The notes under the pieces were generated by a model. That model was given only the letters and a program-made list of their open reading frames with translations, had not been told where the DNA came from and searched no databases. A stretch of DNA of 64,000 bases from Lacticaseibacillus daqingensis (GTDB lineage: Bacteria; Bacillota; Bacilli; Lactobacillales; Lactobacillaceae), in NCBI RefSeq assembly GCF_003946115.1, contig NZ_RHOH01000002.1:62001-126000 (forward strand), given 5' to 3'. Below are positions 44,255 through 53,117 of the stretch, piece after piece; within the stretch, counting starts at the first letter, position 1; each line of letters begins with the position of its first letter. Both the position numbers and the translations under genes were made by a program.

Positions 44255-45493
44255 ATGGTCAATGTACTGATTATCGGCAGCGGGGCGCGTGAAAGCGCCC
44301 TTGGTCAAGCCTTTTTGGTCTCGCCGCAAGTTGCGCAAGTGTTTGTCGCCCCGGGGAATCCCGGCATGTCGCTGTTGGGCCTGACCGTGCTACCGGTGCG
44401 GGAGGATCACTTCACTGCGCTCATCGCGTTTGCCCGGGACCACGTGGCGTTGACGTTCGTGGGGCCGGAGCAGCCGCTGGCGGCGGGCATTGTGGACGCC
44501 TTCACCGCGGCGGGGCTCACGATTTTTGGCCCAACCGCGCAAACCGCGCAGCTGGAAAGCAGTAAGCAGTTTGCCAAGGCCTTCATGGCGCGCCACCGCT
44601 TGCCGACTGCGCAGGCAACGGTGGCCCACAGCCTGGCCGAAGCCCAAGCCGCGGTTGCCGCGACCGGCATTCCAGTGGTGGTGAAGGCGGATGGGCTGGC
44701 GGCCGGAAAAGGCGTGACCGTTGCGCTGACGCAAGCGGCCGCGGATGCGGCGCTGGTCGCGTTGTACACGGACCACCCCGGTGCATCAGTGTTGATCGAG
44801 CAGTACCTGCAAGGGGAGGAGGCCTCGGTGCTGTCGATGTACAATGGCACCGCCCGAGTGCTGTTCCCGTTGGCGCAGGACCATAAGCGCCGCAACGATG
44901 GCGACCTCGGCCCGAACACAGGGGGGATGGGCGCGATCAGCCCGGCCCCACAGTTCACGGCCGCGCAGCATGATCAGGCCGTGGCGCTGGTGGACCAGAC
45001 GCTGGCCGGAATGGCCGCGGATGGGCTGGCCGGCAGTGGGGTCTTGTACCTCGGCCTGATGTTCACGGCTGCTGGGCCGAAGCTGCTGGAGTATAACCTG
45101 CGCTTTGGTGATCCCGAGACCCAGGTCTTGTTGCCACAGGTGCAAAACGATTTCTATCAGCTGACGGTGGACTTGCTGGCGGGAACGGCCGAGCCGCTGA
45201 ATCTGACCGGTCAAACCTACGTCGGCGTGGTTGCCGCGCATCCGGGTTACCCCAAGCAGACGACCCCGGCCCTGCCAGTGCTCACCCCGGATCAAGCGGC
45301 GCGCAATTACTGGCTCCCGGCGGGGGTGGGGCTGGGGGCCAACGGGCTGGTCACTGCAGGCGGTCGGGTCTTCACCGTGGTCGGCAGCGGCGCCACTTTG
45401 GCCGCCGCCCAGCGCGATGCGTACACGAAGATGGCCCCCTTACAAGGCGAGCTGGCGATCCGCACGGACATTGGCGCCAAAGGCCTTAGGTAA
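44255..45493 (+). CDS. purD: Phosphoribosylamine-glycine ligase
   Basis: 412 aa GAR synthetase of the ATP-grasp type. Recognisable segments are VVVKADGLAAGKGVTVA, FPLAQDHKRRNDGDLGPNTGGMG and LEYNLRFGDPETQVLLP. The near-universal GGREHA of the N-terminal loop reads GARESA. ATG 44255 behind GAGGAGG; an upstream in-frame ATG (44234) is rejected. It follows purH after 111 nt with no clear promoter, and ends at a strong terminator. Confidence 0.95.
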   Translation: MVNVLIIGSGARESALGQAFLVSPQVAQVFVAPGNPGMSLLGLTVLPVREDHFTALIAFARDHVALTFVGPEQPLAAGIVDAFTAAGLTIFGPTAQTAQLESSKQFAKAFMARHRLPTAQATVAHSLAEAQAAVAATGIPVVVKADGLAAGKGVTVALTQAAADAALVALYTDHPGASVLIEQYLQGEEASVLSMYNGTARVLFPLAQDHKRRNDGDLGPNTGGMGAISPAPQFTAAQHDQAVALVDQTLAGMAADGLAGSGVLYLGLMFTAAGPKLLEYNLRFGDPETQVLLPQVQNDFYQLTVDLLAGTAEPLNLTGQTYVGVVAAHPGYPKQTTPALPVLTPDQAARNYWLPAGVGLGANGLVTAGGRVFTVVGSGATLAAAQRDAYTKMAPLQGELAIRTDIGAKGLR

Positions 45494-45496
45494 GCG

Positions 45497-45530
45497 AACG
45501 GCCACAACATCATGTGTTGTGGCCGTTTTT
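45497..45530 (+). terminator. Terminator of the pur operon
   Basis: AACGGCCACAACA (45497-45509) pairs with TGTTGTGGCCGTT (45515-45527) around TCATG, then T-run. Confidence 0.93.
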
Positions 45531-45588
45531 AGTTCTATATCTAGCGGCATAATTGTGGTAGCATAGTCATGAAATGGAGTTGAACGCA

Positions 45589-46164
45589 ATGGTCAAGACC
45601 CTTCCTAATGATCCCCAACCCCTTGAGTGGCTCGCGTCCGATTGGTCGCAGGGGTATGTCGCAAGTTACAAGCCCTTTAACTTCGTCGATGGCGAAGGGG
45701 TTCGGTGCAGCATCTACGTTTCCGGGTGCAAATTTGCTTGCCCGGGATGCTATAACAAGGTCGCACAGAACTTTCACTATGGCAAGCCGTACACGATGGC
45801 GCTGGAGGATCAGATCATCGAAGACCTCAGCCAGTCCTATGTGCAGGGCTTGACCCTGCTGGGCGGTGAACCGTTTTTGAACACCCAGGTCTGTTTGCAG
45901 CTGTGCCGGCGGGTGCGGGCTGAGTTCGGCCAGACGAAGGACATCTGGAGCTGGACCGGCTACACGTGGGATGAACTGGTGCAAGACTCCCCGGACAAGC
46001 TAGCCCTGCTTCAGGAGATCGATGTCTTAGTGGACGGCCGCTTCCTCGAAGCGCAAAAGGACCTGACGTTGCAGTTTCGCGGCAGTCGCAACCAGCGCAT
46101 CATCGATGTGCCGGCCACGCTGGCGGCAGGGACCGTCCAATTCTGGCCGCGGCTGACGCGCTAG
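45589..46164 (+). CDS. nrdG: Anaerobic ribonucleotide reductase activating protein
   Basis: 191 aa radical-SAM activase that installs the glycyl radical on NrdD. The cluster motif CKFACPGC (CX3CX2C), an N-terminal KPFNFVDGEGVRCSIYVSG and LLGGEPFLN are intact. ATG 45589 follows TGGAG; the Met at 45574 lacks a ribosome site. Its usual partner nrdD is not adjacent: purD lies upstream and a convergent gene downstream. Confidence 0.93.
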   Translation: MVKTLPNDPQPLEWLASDWSQGYVASYKPFNFVDGEGVRCSIYVSGCKFACPGCYNKVAQNFHYGKPYTMALEDQIIEDLSQSYVQGLTLLGGEPFLNTQVCLQLCRRVRAEFGQTKDIWSWTGYTWDELVQDSPDKLALLQEIDVLVDGRFLEAQKDLTLQFRGSRNQRIIDVPATLAAGTVQFWPRLTR

Positions 46165-46286
46165 CGCCGGGTGCGGCCTGGGGCACGGGGGTAAAGCCAC
46201 GCGAAAGGGACTGGGCATCACTAACGGGGCATGAATGACGTATGACGATCCAGAATCGGACGAGCCGAACAGTCACGCTCGGACCG

Positions 46287-46346
46287 AATAAGCCGGCTGT
46301 CCTGGCAAACCTAAGTGCGGGTTTGCCAGGACAGCCGGCTTATTTT
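46287..46346. terminator. Perfect 25-bp hairpin, bidirectional terminator
   Basis: The 25-base arm 46287-46311 (AATAAGCCGG at its start) is an exact reverse complement of 46320-46344, loop of 8 nt. It lies between nrdG and the convergent membrane-protein gene. The 120 nt between nrdG and it hold nothing recognisable. Confidence 0.85.
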
Positions 46347-46379
46347 GGGTGTCTCGCTTTTTCTCGGCCTGCCTGCGGT

Positions 46380-47078
46380 TCAGTTGACCTGGTCCAGTGA
46401 GCTAGCGGTTTCTGTAGTCCAGCGAAAGCCCGCTGTTTGAAGGTAGTAAACCTTGCTGGCATTGGGGAGGTCGTAGGTGAGCCCCTGCTGGTGGCGCGGT
46501 ACGACTAACGCGCGCGTGGAATATTTCGTCGGATTGATGAACCCAAGTGCTTGGTAGCGGGCATCATTGAGCGTGTAGCGGTAGCCGCTCAGGCGTGCGT
46601 GGGCAACTGCCTCGAAGCGCACGGGGCCACTGTAGCTGTACAGGCGGGTGTTCATGATGAAGTAGGTGGTGGTTTTGTCCAGCCCAAGGTAGGTGACGTC
46701 TTGGGTCACGAGATGGCGGTCATACATCGGCAGGCGGTCGAGGTCCTTGTAGTTATTTGTGCCTGCGCTGAGCCCGATGGTCGTGCCGCTTTCTGGCACG
46801 AGGCCGAAGAACTCGGGCCGGGCAACGCGCACGCGCGGGGTGACGTAGTGGCGCAGCGTCAGATACGGCTGACAGTAGCGCCACATGCCGAGCCCTCCGG
46901 CGATGAAAATGACAAATGCCGCGCTCAGGCCAATGAGTAACCGGCGGCGCAGTTGGCGCTTATTGATGGACTGCGCGACGATCGCTAGGGCCATCAGAAG
47001 CAGAATGGCCCCGATCATTGCGATGGTGATCCAGCGGGTACTCAGTGTTTCCATTAACTGCCAGCGCTCAAAGGTCAT
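46380..47078 (-). CDS. Unknown membrane protein co-transcribed with the BceS-like kinase
   Basis: 232 aa. Two transmembrane helices (about residues 16-38 and 46-68) are followed by an extracytoplasmic domain of about 160 aa rich in Tyr/Arg/Thr with no Cys pair or lipobox. I recognise no family. ATG 47078 is preceded by AGGAGG, and the gene overlaps the kinase end by 11 nt, so it is the third gene of the response regulator-kinase operon. Context suggests an accessory of the envelope-stress module, but this is inference. Confidence 0.75.
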   Translation of the reverse strand: MTFERWQLMETLSTRWITIAMIGAILLLMALAIVAQSINKRQLRRRLLIGLSAAFVIFIAGGLGMWRYCQPYLTLRHYVTPRVRVARPEFFGLVPESGTTIGLSAGTNNYKDLDRLPMYDRHLVTQDVTYLGLDKTTTYFIMNTRLYSYSGPVRFEAVAHARLSGYRYTLNDARYQALGFINPTKYSTRALVVPRHQQGLTYDLPNASKVYYLQTAGFRWTTETASSLDQVN

Positions 47079-48150
47079 GGTGGCTCGCCTCCTGAGGTAA
47101 AACGGGTTTGGTCAAAGTGGCACCAGACTCGCCGTAGTAGCTGAGATTGGTGAAATGGATGGTGACGGTGGTCCCAACGCCAGGCGTCGCGGTCAGGGTG
47201 AGGGTGTGGCCCAGTTTAGCGCTCAGCTGTTGGGCCAGGTACAGGCCCAGGCCGGTCGACTTCTGGTTGGCAGTGCGGCCGTTGGTGCCGGTGAAGCCTT
47301 TTTCGAACACGCGGTGCTGCTCGTCCACTGGGATCCCGATCCCCGTGTCTTGGATCGCCAGCGTCACCTCCTGTTGGGTGGTGGCCAGCGTGGCGGTGAT
47401 TTGACCACCAGCAGGGGTGTACTTTAAAGCGTTGGAGAACAGCTGCATGAGGATGAAGCGCAGCCACTTGTCATCGGTGACCACGCGCGCGTCCGGGCCG
47501 CTCAGGCTGAAGCGAATGTGGTTGGCGATAAAACTGTTGCGCAGGCTTGCGACCACACTGTCGACGAGTGGCGTCAGGCGATGCTCGTGAAGCAGGTAGT
47601 CACGGGAAAAGCTGTCCAGGCGGGCATAGTACAGCACCTGTTCAACGTAGTGGTCGATGCGGTCCAGTTGCAAGGCCAGTTCGTCCAGCGGCGCCTCAGG
47701 GGCTTGGCCATCAAGGCTGTCCACTAGTAGTTGGGTGGCGGCCAGCGGCACCTTGATTTCGTGCACCCAAGAGTCGATGAACGCTTTTTGGTCCTGCTGC
47801 CGAGTCAAGAGCTGTGCTTGGCTGGCCTGGTGCTGCTTAAGCAGATGGTTGTAGGCCGCTGTGATCACAGCCTGTTCATGGGTCCGCCCAGGTGGCAGGG
47901 GCCAGTCCAAAGCACCTGCGTTAGCCGCCAGCCGGTCCTGGAAGGCCTGAAGCCACTGACGCTTGCGCCGGTAGTGCCACCAGGCGCCGCCGGTCGCGAT
48001 GACGATCGCAAGCGCCGCTAGGTACAGGAGTGTGGCAACTTGCACGTGTTGGTTGGGATCGAGCCAGACCCCGAAGCAAAACAGGGCGAGGCCAACAAGA
48101 AACAGCACCGCCTGGCGGGCGTGGTCTTGACAGTAATCGCGTAATCGCAT
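47068..48150 (-). CDS. BceS-like intramembrane-sensing histidine kinase
   Basis: 360 aa kinase. Two N-terminal transmembrane helices (about 14-31, 38-56) with almost no external loop are typical of BceS-type kinases, which sense through their ABC transporter. The H-box is FIDSWVHEIKVPLAAT, and the ATPase has N (LFSNALKYTP), G1 (IQDTGIGIP), F and G2 (STGLGLYLAQQL) boxes. Expected to respond to peptide antibiotics such as bacitracin or lantibiotics together with the transporter at 48973-51736. Confidence 0.9.
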   Translation of the reverse strand: MRLRDYCQDHARQAVLFLVGLALFCFGVWLDPNQHVQVATLLYLAALAIVIATGGAWWHYRRKRQWLQAFQDRLAANAGALDWPLPPGRTHEQAVITAAYNHLLKQHQASQAQLLTRQQDQKAFIDSWVHEIKVPLAATQLLVDSLDGQAPEAPLDELALQLDRIDHYVEQVLYYARLDSFSRDYLLHEHRLTPLVDSVVASLRNSFIANHIRFSLSGPDARVVTDDKWLRFILMQLFSNALKYTPAGGQITATLATTQQEVTLAIQDTGIGIPVDEQHRVFEKGFTGTNGRTANQKSTGLGLYLAQQLSAKLGHTLTLTATPGVGTTVTIHFTNLSYYGESGATLTKPVLPQEASHHDL

Positions 48151-48179
48151 AGCGTTCCTTTCGCGGGCCTGCGGGTCAT

Positions 48180-48854
48180 TCAGGGGATGATGTAGCCTTG
48201 CCCGACCTTCGTTTCAATATAATTGGGCAAACCGGCTTCCGCAATTTTCTTGCGCAATCGGTTGATGTTGACGGTGAGCGTGTTGTCGTCGACGAAGCGC
48301 TCGTCCTGCCAAAGGTCCTTGAGCAACCGACTACGGCTGACGATCTTGCCATGCGCGCGCATCAGGATCTGCAGGAGCTTGTACTCGTTTTTGGAGAGGT
48401 TGACCGGGGTCTCACCCACGGCGGCCATGCCGCTTTGCAAGTCGAGGGTCAGCCCACCATGGGTCAGCGTGTCATTGGGGGCGTCGCTGTAGTTGTAGGT
48501 GCGGCGCAGGAGGGCGTTGATTTTGGCGACCAGCACCTCAATGGCGAAGGGCTTGTTGACAAAATCATCGGCGCCGAGGTTCATCGCCATCACCATGTCC
48601 ATGTTGGTGTTGCGACTGGAGATGAAAATCACCGGGACCTTGCTGCGGTCGCGCAGTTTTTGGACCCAGTAGTAGCCATCGTACACAGGCAGGTTAATGT
48701 CGAGCAGCACGAGGTCGGGGTGCTCGCGGTCGAACTGCTGGTCGACGGTGTTGAAATCGGTGACGGTGTAAGGGATGAACTGCCATTTGGTGAGCGCTTG
48801 CGCGATCAGCGTGGCGATGGTGCGGTCATCTTCGACAATCATAATTTTGAACAT
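48180..48854 (-). CDS. BceR-like OmpR-family response regulator
   Basis: 224 aa. Receiver domain with acidic pocket VEDD, phospho-Asp in LVLLDINLPVYDG and Lys in FVNKPF, then an OmpR winged helix (LSKNEYKLLQILMRAHGKIV to VGQGYIIP). ATG 48854 follows GGAGG; the upstream Met at 48878 does not. It leads the operon with kinase and unknown membrane protein, divergent from the ABC genes it should control. Confidence 0.92.
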   Translation of the reverse strand: MFKIMIVEDDRTIATLIAQALTKWQFIPYTVTDFNTVDQQFDREHPDLVLLDINLPVYDGYYWVQKLRDRSKVPVIFISSRNTNMDMVMAMNLGADDFVNKPFAIEVLVAKINALLRRTYNYSDAPNDTLTHGGLTLDLQSGMAAVGETPVNLSKNEYKLLQILMRAHGKIVSRSRLLKDLWQDERFVDDNTLTVNINRLRKKIAEAGLPNYIETKVGQGYIIP

Positions 48855-48934
48855 GAGCAGGCCTCCATTCTCATTCATGGTAGCGGTTTTGCGGGGGAAT
48901 CACAAGATATGCGGGTCAGTTGAGCGGTGAACTC

Positions 48935-48943
48935 TGGTATGAT
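48935..48943 (+). promoter_or_regulatory. Extended -10 promoter of the BceAB-like genes
   Basis: TGG-TATGAT (48935-48943). An AGTT-N8-AACT inverted repeat (48918-48933) lies just upstream and could be part of a response-regulator site; it does not match the known BceR consensus well. Confidence 0.45.
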
Positions 48944-48972
48944 GGGGACATCAAGAAGTAGGAGGTGGGCGT

Positions 48973-49755
48973 ATGCGCTTGGTGCAAGTCGAGCACTTGT
49001 CTAAAATCTATGGGCACCGGTTGAACCGCGTGGCTGCACTGAACGATCTGAGCTTTCACGTGGATGCCGGGGAGTTCGTTGGGATCATGGGCCCAAGTGG
49101 GGCCGGTAAATCGACGTTGTTGAACCTGATCGCGACTCTAGACACGCCGACTATGGGGGATGTTTGGGTCGCGGGCGAGTCGCTGAGCCACCTCAGTGAA
49201 GCCGCGGCGGCGCGCTACCGGCGCGAAACGCTCGGGTTTATTTTTCAGACCTTCAACCTGCTCCCAGACCTGACGGTAGCGGACAATATCACATTGCCCC
49301 TGACCTTTGTGCCGCCGCGGCCCAAGGACTTGGCGGCCCGGCTGCAGTCGGTGGCCACGTTGCTTGGGTTGAACAACCTGCTGACGCGTTACCCGGACCA
49401 GCTGAGCCTAGGTCAGCGCCAACGGGTGACCGCTGCCCGCGCCGTGATCACGCAACCTAAGTTGATTCTGGCCGATGAGCCGACCGGGAGCTTGGACTCC
49501 ATGGCGGCCACGGAATTACTGCAGTACCTGACCAAACTGAACCTGGAAGCTGATGTGACCCTGATGATGGTGACGCACGATGCGTTCACCGCCAGCTTTT
49601 GCAATCGCATCATCTTTATCCGCGACGGCGCGTATTTTGCCGAGGTCACGCGGCACGGGAGCCGGCAAGCCTTCTTTAACAGCATCATCGACATGGAGGC
49701 GACCATCAACGGAGGGGGGCGGCGACGTGGGGCAGCTGATTCGAACCAGCCTTAA
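48973..49755 (+). CDS. BceA-like ABC transporter ATP-binding protein
   Basis: 260 aa ATPase of the MacB/BceA type. Walker A GPSGAGKST, signature LSLGQRQRVTAARA (Gly replaced by Leu in LSGGQ), Walker B LILADEPTGSLDS and the H-loop VTHDAF are visible. ATG behind TAGGAGGTG. Its last 29 nt overlap the permease gene. It powers antibiotic removal from the membrane and flux sensing by the partner kinase. Confidence 0.92.
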   Translation: MRLVQVEHLSKIYGHRLNRVAALNDLSFHVDAGEFVGIMGPSGAGKSTLLNLIATLDTPTMGDVWVAGESLSHLSEAAAARYRRETLGFIFQTFNLLPDLTVADNITLPLTFVPPRPKDLAARLQSVATLLGLNNLLTRYPDQLSLGQRQRVTAARAVITQPKLILADEPTGSLDSMAATELLQYLTKLNLEADVTLMMVTHDAFTASFCNRIIFIRDGAYFAEVTRHGSRQAFFNSIIDMEATINGGGRRRGAADSNQP

Positions 49756-51736
49756 GCGCCACGCCACCACGAATTGGTTGTTTGCGCTGATGGGCACCGC
49801 GATGGTGGCCGTTGTGTACGCCGTTTTGGCGATGACAGACGCGGTGGCGCTGATGCGGCGGCTGGGCCAAGTCTCGGCCACCCCCGATATGGTCCCCGCG
49901 TTTTTGGTGGTGCTGACGGTCATTCTTCTGCTGTTCACCATCGTGTTTCTGCTGTACATGAACGCGCTACTGCTGGCGCGGCGCACCACGGAAATCGGCA
50001 CGTACCGCATGCTTGGAATGCCCGCTAGCCGCTTGGCGCTTGGCCTGGTGATCGAATCGCTGGCGCTGGGCGCGGTCACTGTCGTGCTCGGGTTAATCGC
50101 CGGCGTCGGCTTGTCCAAGTTTTTTGTGATGATGCTGATGCGGATGATGCAACTCAAGCTCACCACCGGGCTACTTTGGTCGCCGCGGGCGGCACTTGAG
50201 CTGGCGGGGCTGTTCAGCCTAGTGTACGGGGTGCTAGGCGCGCTCAACGCCGTAACGGTGCTAGGGACGCCGCTGCGCCGTGTCCTGATGCCGAGCACCG
50301 GCGGGACGATGCCACCGCTGACGGGTTGGCGCGGCGTCTTGGGGGGCGTGAGCCTGACCGGTTTGCTCGCCGCGTATGTGGGGGCCTTTAACCTGATTCC
50401 GTGGACCTATGCGGTTGCCAGGATCCCGAACGCCGCGCCGGTGCTATGGTTGGGGTTGATCGCACTGGGGGTGTTGTGTACGTACGGGTTGTTTCGCCTG
50501 ACGCTCCCCGGCTTGGCCGGCGCGGTGGCGCGCAGTCCGTGGGTGCGCCGCCAAGCGGTGTGGCTCTTGACGCTGACGGATTTGCGCAAACGACTCCGGC
50601 ATAACAGCCACTCCCTGTTTCTGACCACGATGCTGGCCACGCTCACGATGACGGTGCTAGGCAGTGGGGCAATGCTGTATCAGTTCAGCCAAGGGCTGGT
50701 GCAGCAGACGATCGCGCTTGACGGGGTGGTCAGTGCCAGCGGACGCAAGGCGTTTGCGCAAGGGGCGAAGGCCGAGTGGGTGACTCAAACGGTGACCCTG
50801 CCCACTAAGTTGGTGGCCGGGACGTTGCAGGGGGCGGGCCACGCGAAAGACAAAACGCTTTATAACGTCATCGCACTAAGCGACTATCAGCGTATTCGGC
50901 GGGTACAGTCGGGGTTGCCGACGGTCGCACCCACCGCGGATGGGGCGGTGTTGATCCTCTATGGTCAGGCGTTGATTCGCCGTACGTGGCTGGCCCCGCA
51001 TGAACGCTGGACTGTTAAGTTACCCCGGGTCGCGACACAATTAACGATCACGCAGATCACCAGCCGCTTTCCGCTGGGCGGAAACGCGTACTTTGACCGC
51101 GCCCTGGTGGTGCGCGATGCGACGTATGCGGCGATGAAGGCGCCTCGGGATGTGCTGACCGGGTACCGCTTAAGTACTGGGGCGGCGGTGGATCGCTATG
51201 TGACGAAGATGGATAACCGCGCGCTAAGCGACCATGCCAGCTATCAGGCGGCGGCTTTGACCGGCCAAAAAACGCTGCGTGTGACCCCCTCACCGACTAG
51301 TGGGACGATCTCACGCAGCGCAATCAGTCTGAAAGCGCCGATGCTACGGCTCATGAACACCACGTTCGGGCTGAGCCTGTTCATTGCAGTGCTCCTAGGA
51401 TTTGTGTTTATGGTCGCCACCGCCAGCATTTTGCTGATGAAGCAATTGGTGGCCGGGGTGCAGGAGCGCGCCAGTAGGCAGACGCTGGCCCAACTCGGGA
51501 TGCCGGCTGCCGCGATTCGGCGTGTGGTGTTGCATCAGACGTTGGCTGTTTTTGCCCTTCCGCTGTGCTTTGGGGCGCTGAACACGGGCCTGATCATTCA
51601 TTCGGTCAGCACATTTCTCGATGATCCGGGATTGGGGCTCGTGGCCGCAGTGGTTGCGGTGTACGTTGGGGTGTACATCGGGTTCGCGTTATTGACCGTG
51701 CGCTTGATCCAGCAGGACGATTGGGCGGCGCGCTAA
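49727..51736 (+). CDS. BceB-like ABC transporter permease
   Basis: 669 aa FtsX-type permease with ten predicted helices and a large extracellular domain between helices 7 and 8 (about residues 330-530), the hallmark of BceB-type peptide-antibiotic transporters. GTG 49727 lies after GGAGGGGGG; the upstream in-frame extension is inside the ATPase gene and rejected. Together with the divergent two-component genes it forms a complete Bce-like detoxification module. The target antibiotic is unknown. Confidence 0.9.
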   Translation: MGQLIRTSLKRHATTNWLFALMGTAMVAVVYAVLAMTDAVALMRRLGQVSATPDMVPAFLVVLTVILLLFTIVFLLYMNALLLARRTTEIGTYRMLGMPASRLALGLVIESLALGAVTVVLGLIAGVGLSKFFVMMLMRMMQLKLTTGLLWSPRAALELAGLFSLVYGVLGALNAVTVLGTPLRRVLMPSTGGTMPPLTGWRGVLGGVSLTGLLAAYVGAFNLIPWTYAVARIPNAAPVLWLGLIALGVLCTYGLFRLTLPGLAGAVARSPWVRRQAVWLLTLTDLRKRLRHNSHSLFLTTMLATLTMTVLGSGAMLYQFSQGLVQQTIALDGVVSASGRKAFAQGAKAEWVTQTVTLPTKLVAGTLQGAGHAKDKTLYNVIALSDYQRIRRVQSGLPTVAPTADGAVLILYGQALIRRTWLAPHERWTVKLPRVATQLTITQITSRFPLGGNAYFDRALVVRDATYAAMKAPRDVLTGYRLSTGAAVDRYVTKMDNRALSDHASYQAAALTGQKTLRVTPSPTSGTISRSAISLKAPMLRLMNTTFGLSLFIAVLLGFVFMVATASILLMKQLVAGVQERASRQTLAQLGMPAAAIRRVVLHQTLAVFALPLCFGALNTGLIIHSVSTFLDDPGLGLVAAVVAVYVGVYIGFALLTVRLIQQDDWAAR

Positions 51737-52311
51737 CGCTTGCGTGGTGCGCGGAACAGGTCGCTCAGGGTGACCGGCTTGCTTGCGGCGGCGGCATCGG
51801 GGACTGGATCGGGGGCATTCGGGTCGATGATCTGATAGGCTGCTTCGTGGAAGCCTAACCCGTTGCTGGCCCGGGTGATGAACGGTAAGATTGGGGCGAA
51901 CATCGGGGCCCCCTTGGCCGCGAAGACGTCCAATTTGCGCTCCCAAGCAGACATGAGCACGTATTCCGTGATCTTGCTGTCCGATTTGAGCAGCCACATC
52001 CCGGCGATGCCGGTGAGCCGGTCAGACTGTTCAACCAACTTGCGCGCTTGGTCGGCAAAAATCGGGGCGTCGTCTTTGTTCAGCTTGAAGTACATGAAGT
52101 GCATGTACCCAGTTTCCGGCAACGTCCCGTTGGTCACCAGGAGCTGTCCGCGCATGGGCGCCACAAACGGCACCGTGCCCGTTGGGTCGAGTAGGGCCGC
52201 GTTTTGGCCTTTGATGAGGCCTTCGAGCAGGCGCATCGACTGCGGTTGCTTGGCAATAATTTGTTTTAAGTAGTATTTAGTTCCCAGAACCATCCGAATT
52301 TCATGGGCCAT
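51733..52311 (-). CDS. Hypothetical protein, possibly dimeric alpha-beta barrel (monooxygenase-like)
   Basis: 192 aa soluble protein. The part around residues 75-145 (GYMHFMYFKLNKDDAPIFADQ to LMSAWERKLDVFAAK) resembles the antibiotic-biosynthesis-monooxygenase/HmoB-TRAP fold, where a Trp after a strand precedes a helix. The C-terminus is Pro/Ala-rich and basic. ATG 52311 follows GGAGGTG. The stop overlaps the end of the BceB-like gene by 4 nt on the other strand. Assignment is tentative. Confidence 0.6.
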   Translation of the reverse strand: MAHEIRMVLGTKYYLKQIIAKQPQSMRLLEGLIKGQNAALLDPTGTVPFVAPMRGQLLVTNGTLPETGYMHFMYFKLNKDDAPIFADQARKLVEQSDRLTGIAGMWLLKSDSKITEYVLMSAWERKLDVFAAKGAPMFAPILPFITRASNGLGFHEAAYQIIDPNAPDPVPDAAAASKPVTLSDLFRAPRKR

Positions 52312-52312
52312 T

Positions 52313-52341
52313 TTGACCACCTCCACCACTTCCAGTATAAC
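52313..52341 (+). promoter_or_regulatory. Promoter of the MBL-fold gene
   Basis: TTGACC (52313-52318), 17-nt spacer, TATAAC (52336-52341), 30 nt before the start codon. The -35 overlaps the leader of the reverse-strand gene. Confidence 0.75.
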
Positions 52342-52370
52342 GCGCAGACGGATTAGAAAGGGATGTTTTG

Positions 52371-53117
52371 ATGCAAATCACAGTATTGGGTTACTACGGG
52401 GGCTACCCCGATCATGGGGTGGGGACCAGCGCCTACCTGGTGACCAGTGGGGATTACCACCTGTTGATGGATTGCGGCAGTGGGGCTCTGCTGGCACTTG
52501 AGGCGAGTGGGTCACCCTTTGACCTAGACGCAGTGCTCCTGACGCACTATCACCATGATCACATCGCCGACCTGGGGGTTTTGCAGTATTACTACCAGTT
52601 GCATAGTGGCCCCAAAAAGGTCACGCCGCTCCCGATTTATGGCCACACCAAGGATCCGTTGAACTTTGCGCAGTTGACATTTGGTGCCTTCACGCAAGGG
52701 GTGGGCTACACCGCGGACAGCACGCTGACACTCGGGCCGCTGACGCTGACCTTCCTTGAAACGGTGCATCCAGTTCCGGCGTTTGCGGTGCGGGTCACCG
52801 AGCGGGCGACCGGTCAGGTGCTTGTCAACACGAGTGATACGCGCGCGTTTGCCGGACTGGCACCGTTTGCTGCGGGCTGTGACTTGCTGATGGCGGACAC
52901 GAACTTCCTGGCGGCCAAGCAGCCGCCGATGTGGCACCTGACGTCAACGCAGGCGGGCGAGTTGGCGAAGGCGGCCGGCGCGAAGCGATTGCTCCTCACC
53001 CATCTGCCCCAAGAGGTGGACCTGGGGCAGCTAGCGGCAGAGGCGCAGGCGGCGACCGGGGCGATTCCTGTCCAGCTGGCCCAACCGCGACTGGTGCTGG
53101 ATTTGATAAATGACTAA
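52371..53117 (+). CDS. MBL-fold metallohydrolase
   Basis: 248 aa metallo-beta-lactamase-fold hydrolase. The metal motif THYHHDHIADL (about residues 62-72), a C-terminal His in LLTHLPQ, and the acidic residues in VNTSDTRAF and LLMADTNF fit the RNase Z-like subgroup of small hydrolases. The substrate is unknown. ATG 52371 follows AAAGGG. It has its own promoter; no hairpin follows the stop. Confidence 0.87.
   Translation: MQITVLGYYGGYPDHGVGTSAYLVTSGDYHLLMDCGSGALLALEASGSPFDLDAVLLTHYHHDHIADLGVLQYYYQLHSGPKKVTPLPIYGHTKDPLNFAQLTFGAFTQGVGYTADSTLTLGPLTLTFLETVHPVPAFAVRVTERATGQVLVNTSDTRAFAGLAPFAAGCDLLMADTNFLAAKQPPMWHLTSTQAGELAKAAGAKRLLLTHLPQEVDLGQLAAEAQAATGAIPVQLAQPRLVLDLIND

Noticed and set aside
46380-51736. 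A novel defence or toxin system in the Bce region
   Set aside because: Kinase, regulator and FtsX-type transporter match the known Bce-like antibiotic response module; only the extra membrane protein is unexplained.
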